From: Campylobacter sp.
Lineage (GTDB): Bacteria > Campylobacterota > Campylobacteria > Campylobacterales > Campylobacteraceae
Assembly: GCF_030528245.1 (NCBI RefSeq)
Contig: NZ_JAUMZG010000017.1
Span: forward strand, 1-32,107
Reading direction: 5' to 3'
DNA: 32,107 nt
The notes under the pieces were generated by a model, which was given only the letters and a program-made list of their open reading frames with translations, was not told the origin of the DNA and ran no database searches. Positions 27,848 to 32,107 of the stretch are shown here, piece after piece; the first letter of the stretch is position 1; each line of letters begins with the position of its first letter. A program made the translations under genes and the position numbers.

Positions 27848-28335
27848 TGATAGAGTTGATTTTTTTGGATGTGGATGGCTGCCTGACTGATGGTGGCATC
27901 ATCTACACCTCGGAGGGAAAATTCATCCAAAAATTTAATGTCAAGGATGGCGCAGCGATCGAGGCTTGGCTGAAGCTTGGTAAGCAAATCGCCATCATCA
28001 CAGGGCGCACTTGCCCCTGCGTCAAACAGAGGGCGGAGGACTTGAAAATCTCGATTTTAAAGCAGGGCGTGAGGGACAAACTGGCCTGCGCGGAGGGGAT
28101 TTTGCGTGAGCTTGGCCTTAGCTTTGAGCGCTGTGCAGCGATTGGGGATTATTACAACGATCAGGCCCTGCTTGAGGCGGTGGCCCTGAGCTTTAAGCCT
28201 AAGGATGCCTGCGAAGATTTAGCGGTGGATGTGAGGCTGGGTAAAAAGGGCGGGTGTGGGGCCGTGGCGCAGATGATAGAGAGCATCATTCAAAAAGATG
28301 GCTTGAAAGCGCAGTGGGATGAGCTTTGGCGATAA
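27847..28335 (+). CDS. kdsC: KDO 8-phosphate phosphatase KdsC (HAD family)
   Basis: KdsC removes phosphate from KDO 8-phosphate, a step in making the LPS inner core sugar. The 162-residue protein is a cap-less HAD phosphatase: nucleophile Asp8 and Asp10 in FLDVDGCLTDGG, IITGRT, a conserved Lys region and GDYYNDQALL for magnesium. The ATG at 27847 shares its A with the rlpA stop and has GAGG/GGAG upstream. The GTG at 27844 is the less likely alternative. Genes for LPS transport follow directly, as in many Gram-negative bacteria. Confidence 0.93.
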   Translation: MIELIFLDVDGCLTDGGIIYTSEGKFIQKFNVKDGAAIEAWLKLGKQIAIITGRTCPCVKQRAEDLKISILKQGVRDKLACAEGILRELGLSFERCAAIGDYYNDQALLEAVALSFKPKDACEDLAVDVRLGKKGGCGAVAQMIESIIQKDGLKAQWDELWR

Positions 28336-28832
28336 AAATTTTTGGCATCTTGCTCGCACTTTTTAGCATTATTTTCACCTTCGTTGGGCTGCAGGAGCCC
28401 TTTGTTTTGAATTTCAAGTCCTACGCCTTGGATTTTAAAAATATGGAAGCGAAAAATTTAAGCGTCCATGAGCTCGATGCCAGTGGGGTCAAGTCCTACT
28501 ATCAAGCGGGATCCTGGGCGCGCTATGCGGGAAGGGATGTGCTTGAAAATTTCATCAATCACAACGCGGACTTTAATGTCAGTGCCGATACCTTAGAGCT
28601 TGTGGGAGAGGAGCGGGTGATTCTTGAGGGTAATGTGAGCTATGTCGGTGAGGGGCTGCGGTTTAGCAGCGCTAGGGTGCAGTACTACCCTAAGCAAAGG
28701 CGCATTCATAGCGATGCGAATTTTAGGGCCTTGGTGGATGAAAATATCATCGATGGCACTCGTTTGGATTATGATATGGAGCGTAAAATTTTAGAGCTTG
28801 AGGGGGTGAGTGCGTGGCTTGCAGAGCGTTGA
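28326..28832 (+). CDS. lptC: LptC-like LPS export protein
   Basis: LptC is an inner-membrane-anchored periplasmic protein that passes LPS from the LptBFG exporter to LptA. The 168-residue protein has one N-terminal membrane anchor (about 4-22, IFGILLALFSIIFTFVGL), then a beta-rich region with VSADTLELVGEERVILEGNV, in the style of the Lpt jellyroll. It lies between kdsC and lptA, the usual place. The start is TTG at 28326, overlapping kdsC by 10 bases. Sequence similarity across LptC is low, so the call leans on architecture and position. Confidence 0.8.
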   Translation: MAIKIFGILLALFSIIFTFVGLQEPFVLNFKSYALDFKNMEAKNLSVHELDASGVKSYYQAGSWARYAGRDVLENFINHNADFNVSADTLELVGEERVILEGNVSYVGEGLRFSSARVQYYPKQRRIHSDANFRALVDENIIDGTRLDYDMERKILELEGVSAWLAER

Positions 28833-29269
28833 TTTTGTTTTGGATCTTTTTGGGTGCGGTGATGGCGGATAAAATTGAGGTGAAGGCTTTGAATTTTTAC
28901 TGGGATGAAAATGCGGGCAAAAGTGTGCTAAGTGGCGCTGTGGTGGTGAAAAGGGATAGGGACATTTTAAGCTCGGATGAGCTTGTTATCTTCATGGATA
29001 AAAGCCGCAAACCCGTGCGCTATGAGGCGCAAAAGAACGCTAAATTCAACATCAAGCTCAAAAATAAAAATTACAAGGGTAGCGGGGATAAATTCATCTA
29101 CATCGTGAATGAGGATGTTTATGAGATTGTGGGAAATGCCTTCATCCACGAGCTTGAAAGCGGCAAAAAGCTCTATGGCGATAGAATCATTGTGGATAGA
29201 AAGGCCAGCGTGTATCGTGTGCAGAGTAAGGACAACAAGCCTGCGCGTTTTGTGTTTGAGCTCAAGTGA
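28814..29269 (+). CDS. lptA: LptA-like periplasmic LPS-transport protein
   Basis: LptA forms the periplasmic bridge that carries LPS to the outer membrane. The 151-residue precursor has a signal peptide ending about residue 18 (IFLGAVMA) and a single OstA/LptA domain with alternating strands, including KNKNYKGSGDKFIY and VNEDVYEIVGNAFI. The GTG at 28814 follows a GAGGGGG stretch; a TTG at 28829 is an alternative. It overlaps lptC by 19 bases and engB by one (TGATG). Confidence 0.86.
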   Translation: MACRALILFWIFLGAVMADKIEVKALNFYWDENAGKSVLSGAVVVKRDRDILSSDELVIFMDKSRKPVRYEAQKNAKFNIKLKNKNYKGSGDKFIYIVNEDVYEIVGNAFIHELESGKKLYGDRIIVDRKASVYRVQSKDNKPARFVFELK

Positions 29270-29862
29270 TGATTGTGGGCGCGAAATTCATCACCTCCTT
29301 GCCCGGCTTTGATGTGAATTTTGAGGCGCGTTGTGCTGAAATAGCCTTTTTGGGCCGCTCTAATGTCGGCAAAAGCTCCCTCATCAATGCCCTTTGCCAA
29401 CAAAAAAACCTCGCCAAATCCTCCTCCACGCCCGGAAAAACCCAGCTCATTAATTTTTTTGAGCTTGATTGCAAAAAGGGCGCGGATGAGTTTAAAATCC
29501 ACTTCATCGACCTACCCGGCTTTGGTTATGCGAGGGTTTCAAAAAGCCTCAAAGCACTTTGGAATAAAAATTTGGACGAATTTTTGAGGCTTCGCGACTC
29601 CATCAGGCTTTTTGTGCATTTGATCGATTCAAGGCATACGCATTTGGAACTGGATGAACGGGTTGTGGCATATTTACACAGCATCAAGAGGCCTCAGCAG
29701 CAAATTTTGCGCGTCTTCACCAAGGGCGACAAGCTCAATCAAAGCCAAAGGACGAGGCTTAAAAATACCTTCAAGGACTGCATTTTGGTTTCAAATCGTA
29801 ACAAAAGCGCCCTGGAAGCGCTTGAAAACATCATCATCAACAAAGCTTTGGAGCATCAATGA
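29269..29862 (+). CDS. engB: Ribosome biogenesis GTPase EngB (YsxC/YihA)
   Basis: EngB is an essential GTPase for late assembly of the large ribosomal subunit. The 197-residue protein has G1 GRSNVGKSS, G2 in SSTPGKTQ, G3 DLPGFGYA and G4 TKGDKL, the typical order for this single-domain family. The ATG at 29269 shares its A with the lptA stop. It is overlapped at its end by the next gene (ATGA). Confidence 0.95.
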   Translation: MIVGAKFITSLPGFDVNFEARCAEIAFLGRSNVGKSSLINALCQQKNLAKSSSTPGKTQLINFFELDCKKGADEFKIHFIDLPGFGYARVSKSLKALWNKNLDEFLRLRDSIRLFVHLIDSRHTHLELDERVVAYLHSIKRPQQQILRVFTKGDKLNQSQRTRLKNTFKDCILVSNRNKSALEALENIIINKALEHQ

Positions 29863-30344
29863 GACGGGCGGGGGCTAAAAATTTAAGCTTGGCTTATGGG
29901 CTGCTTGGCCTTTGTTTTTTCATTTACGAAATTTTAACCTCGGTTTTTAGCTTTTTGCCCCTGCTTTATGGCTTCTTTTTTTGCTACGCCTTTGTCCTTT
30001 TGAAAGAACAAGAAAGGACGCTTTTGCGGCTTGATTTTCGGTGGTTTTTCACCCTAGCTTTTTTGTTGTTTGCGGACATCACGCATGATTTTTTTCTCTT
30101 TTCTTCTTGGTTTGCATTTTTTATTTTTTACTATGTCCTAGCCGATTGGATTCGGGGCAATTTCAAAATAGCCAGATCCATACCCATCATTTTTATTTTG
30201 AGCGCTTATGGTCTCATTTTTGTCGGTGATTGGGTGCTTTCTTATGTGAATAACCAAAATGTCAAAATCATCCACCTCTCATACGCCCTCCCCATCTGTA
30301 TAGAAGCCTTGCTTGGCTATGTGTTTTTCAAAGGGAGGATTTGA
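29859..30344 (+). CDS. Small integral membrane protein before mrdA (MreD-like position)
   Basis: I do not recognise this protein by motif. The 161 residues form about five hydrophobic helices separated by short basic loops (KEQERTLLRLD, WIRGNFKIARS). The ATG overlaps the engB stop as ATGA, and mrdA follows directly after its stop. A small polytopic protein just before PBP2 is the place of MreD in elongasome operons, and C. jejuni has an equivalent gene (Cj0651) there. Identity with MreD is an inference from place and topology only. Confidence 0.75.
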   Translation: MRRAGAKNLSLAYGLLGLCFFIYEILTSVFSFLPLLYGFFFCYAFVLLKEQERTLLRLDFRWFFTLAFLLFADITHDFFLFSSWFAFFIFYYVLADWIRGNFKIARSIPIIFILSAYGLIFVGDWVLSYVNNQNVKIIHLSYALPICIEALLGYVFFKGRI

Positions 30345-32107
30345 ATGCGAATGCGTTTTGTGGTGGCCTTTATTTTTTTGTTTTTTGTGCTTTTGCTCAG
30401 TAGAATTTATTATTTAAGCATCAAATCAAATGTCTATTATGAGGAGCTTGCGCGGCAAAATTCCATCAAAACCGACTACATAGCGCCCATTAGGGGGCAA
30501 ATTTTAGACAGAAACGGCACGATTTTAGCGATGAATGATTTGGGTTTTAGCATCAAAATCAAGCCCTACCTCAGCATCAAAAAGTCCAATCACGGCATAC
30601 TGGAAGCCGAGCTTGACAGGCTCACCGCTTTCTTCCCCGACCTCAATGCCACCTTGATGGCTAGAAATTACAAGCGCAACGACTCCTATTACAAACAGGA
30701 CTTTATTGAGGTTGTGGATTTTATAAATTATGATGCGATGATGCGCCATTTCTCACAGCTGAATTTAAACAAAAATCTCCGCATCGAGCCAACGGTAAGG
30801 AGAAAATACCCCTACGGCAAACTCGCCTCGCACATCATCGGCTACACGCAAAAGGCCAATTTGCAAGATGTGAGTGAAAATGAAATCGCCAAGCTCACCA
30901 ACCACACGGGCAAAAGCGGGATCGAGCGCTATTATAATGAGCTTTTGCAGGGGCAAAGGGGCGAGCGCGTCTATAAGGTCAATGCCTTCAATCAGGTCCT
31001 AGAGGAGCTGTCCTACACCCCGCCCCGATCGCAGAATTTGCAGCTGAGTTTGGATATGAGCTTGCAGAGCTTTTTGAGCGAGCTTTTTGCGGATAATACG
31101 GGCGCGGCGGTGATTATGGACGCTAGGAGTGGTGAAATTTTAGCGGCGGGGAGTTTCCCTGAATACGACCTCAATCCTTTCGTGCAGGGCATCTCGACCA
31201 AAAAATGGAAAGAGCTTTTAGAAAATTTAGACCATCCCTTCACCAATCGCCTAGTCAACGCCAACTACCCCCCGGGCTCGGTGGTGAAGATGGGCGTGGC
31301 GCTTTCTTTTTTAAATTCCAAAGCCATCAATCCCTCCACGCCTTTTTTTTGCAGTGGGGGCGTGGAGCTTGGGGGGAGGAATTTCCGCTGCTGGAACCGA
31401 AGCGGCCACGGCGCGATGGATCTCAAACACGCCATCAAGCAAAGCTGCGATGTGTATTTTTACGAGGGGGGCCTGCAGGTGGGGATAGACCAAATCGCCT
31501 CCACGCTCTCGCGTATCGGCTTTGGGAGCAAAACGGGCGTGGATTTGCCGCACGAATTTGTCGGCGTGGTGCCGAGCAAGGAGTGGAAAATGCAGCGCTA
31601 CAAGCAGCCTTGGTATCAGGGTGAGACGCTCAATACCAGCATAGGGCAGGGGAATTTTTTGGTCACGCCCATGCAGATTGCCAAATACACCGCCCAGCTT
31701 GCCATGGGTAGGGAAGTGGTGCCGCACTTCATCAAGGAGAGCAACGCCAGCAAGGCAGCGGGGGAGGTTTTCAGCCTTTTTGAAAGATCCCAGCTTCCTC
31801 ACATCCGCAACGCCATGTATGCCGTAGCCAACGAGCAGGGTGGCACGGCCTATCGCTACCTGCATCATCTCAAGGTCAAGGTAGCGGCAAAAACGGGCAC
31901 AGCGCAGGTCATAGGCTTTTCGCAGTCGGACAAAAATAGAGTCGATGAGGAGCAGCTAAAATACTACACCCGCTCCCACACTTGGCTCACCAGTTACGCG
32001 CCCTACGCCAACCCCCGCTATGTCGTTACCGTGCTTTTGGAGCACGGCGGCAGGAGTGCGACGACGGGGGAGATTGTGGCGCGCATTTATGAAAAAATGC
32101 AAGCGCT
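30345..32107 (+). CDS. mrdA: Penicillin-binding protein 2 (elongasome transpeptidase), 3' end missing
   Basis: PBP2 is the class B transpeptidase that cross-links peptidoglycan during cell elongation. The gene runs off the window; 587 codons are present. There is one N-terminal membrane anchor (about 4-24), a pedestal domain beginning with APIRGQILDRNG, and a transpeptidase domain with the nucleophile Ser312 in SVVK (312-315), SCD at 367-369 in place of SxN as usual for PBP2, and KTG at 516-518. GGGAGGA lies directly upstream of the ATG at 30345, which begins right after the preceding stop. An ATG at 30351 is an alternative. Confidence 0.94.
   Translation, partial: MRMRFVVAFIFLFFVLLLSRIYYLSIKSNVYYEELARQNSIKTDYIAPIRGQILDRNGTILAMNDLGFSIKIKPYLSIKKSNHGILEAELDRLTAFFPDLNATLMARNYKRNDSYYKQDFIEVVDFINYDAMMRHFSQLNLNKNLRIEPTVRRKYPYGKLASHIIGYTQKANLQDVSENEIAKLTNHTGKSGIERYYNELLQGQRGERVYKVNAFNQVLEELSYTPPRSQNLQLSLDMSLQSFLSELFADNTGAAVIMDARSGEILAAGSFPEYDLNPFVQGISTKKWKELLENLDHPFTNRLVNANYPPGSVVKMGVALSFLNSKAINPSTPFFCSGGVELGGRNFRCWNRSGHGAMDLKHAIKQSCDVYFYEGGLQVGIDQIASTLSRIGFGSKTGVDLPHEFVGVVPSKEWKMQRYKQPWYQGETLNTSIGQGNFLVTPMQIAKYTAQLAMGREVVPHFIKESNASKAAGEVFSLFERSQLPHIRNAMYAVANEQGGTAYRYLHHLKVKVAAKTGTAQVIGFSQSDKNRVDEEQLKYYTRSHTWLTSYAPYANPRYVVTVLLEHGGRSATTGEIVARIYEKMQA

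Overview
The window looks like chromosomal DNA of a Campylobacter species (Campylobacterota) close to the C. jejuni/upsaliensis/lari group. The evidence is a near-identical protein set and local gene order: the PEB1 aspartate/glutamate transporter, CstA with YbdD, a CheB without a receiver domain beside CheR, HslV with the Campylobacter/Helicobacter-type N-terminus, a CbrR-type regulator, and an AspRS of the non-discriminating type. Base composition by eye is about 40-45% GC, clearly above the roughly 30% of C. jejuni, so this is probably a less studied relative. I see no rRNA, tRNA, CRISPR array, insertion sequence or prophage. It reads as a compact core chromosome.

Layout. (1) 0.05-8.4 kb, minus strand: Xaa-Pro aminopeptidase, POT peptide transporter, a two-gene GspL/PilO-like inner-membrane unit, then era-hslU-hslV-rplI read as one tightly overlapped operon from a promoter before rplI. 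(2) 8.5-17.1 kb, mostly minus strand: a plus-strand acyl-CoA thioesterase, ybdD-cstA, prs, the PEB1 operon (pebC, peb1A and two permeases), and cheB-cheR. (3) 17.2-21.4 kb, minus strand: a small gene with an excellent sigma-28 promoter (probably flagella co-regulated), then aspS, adk, ppa and msrA. (4) 21.4 kb to the end, plus strand: nadK, recN, a REC-REC-GGDEF regulator, tatD, a LysM lytic transglycosylase, rlpA, kdsC, lptC-like, lptA-like, engB, a small membrane protein and the start of mrdA (PBP2), which runs off the window.

How the genes work together. The transporters and peptidase fit an asaccharolytic lifestyle fed by peptides, aspartate/glutamate and small acids. The right-hand block is devoted to the envelope: lipopolysaccharide precursor (KdsC), LPS transport (LptC/LptA) and peptidoglycan growth and cleavage (PBP2, lytic transglycosylase, RlpA). 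Junctions are extremely tight; many stop and start codons overlap as TGATG or ATGA, and TTG or GTG starts are common.

What stands out: a sigma-28 promoter embedded in the end of msrA, a probable leaderless nadK mRNA back to back with the aspS promoter, an 11-bp-arm perfect dyad between rplI and the thioesterase gene, eight-base G tracts inside pepP and in the catalytic motif of nadK, doubly degenerate receiver and GGDEF domains in the CbrR-like regulator, and a gene order that joins blocks which are far apart in C. jejuni. I did not find an obviously new multi-gene system. The GspL/PilO-like pair and the sigma-28 gene are the least characterised parts.
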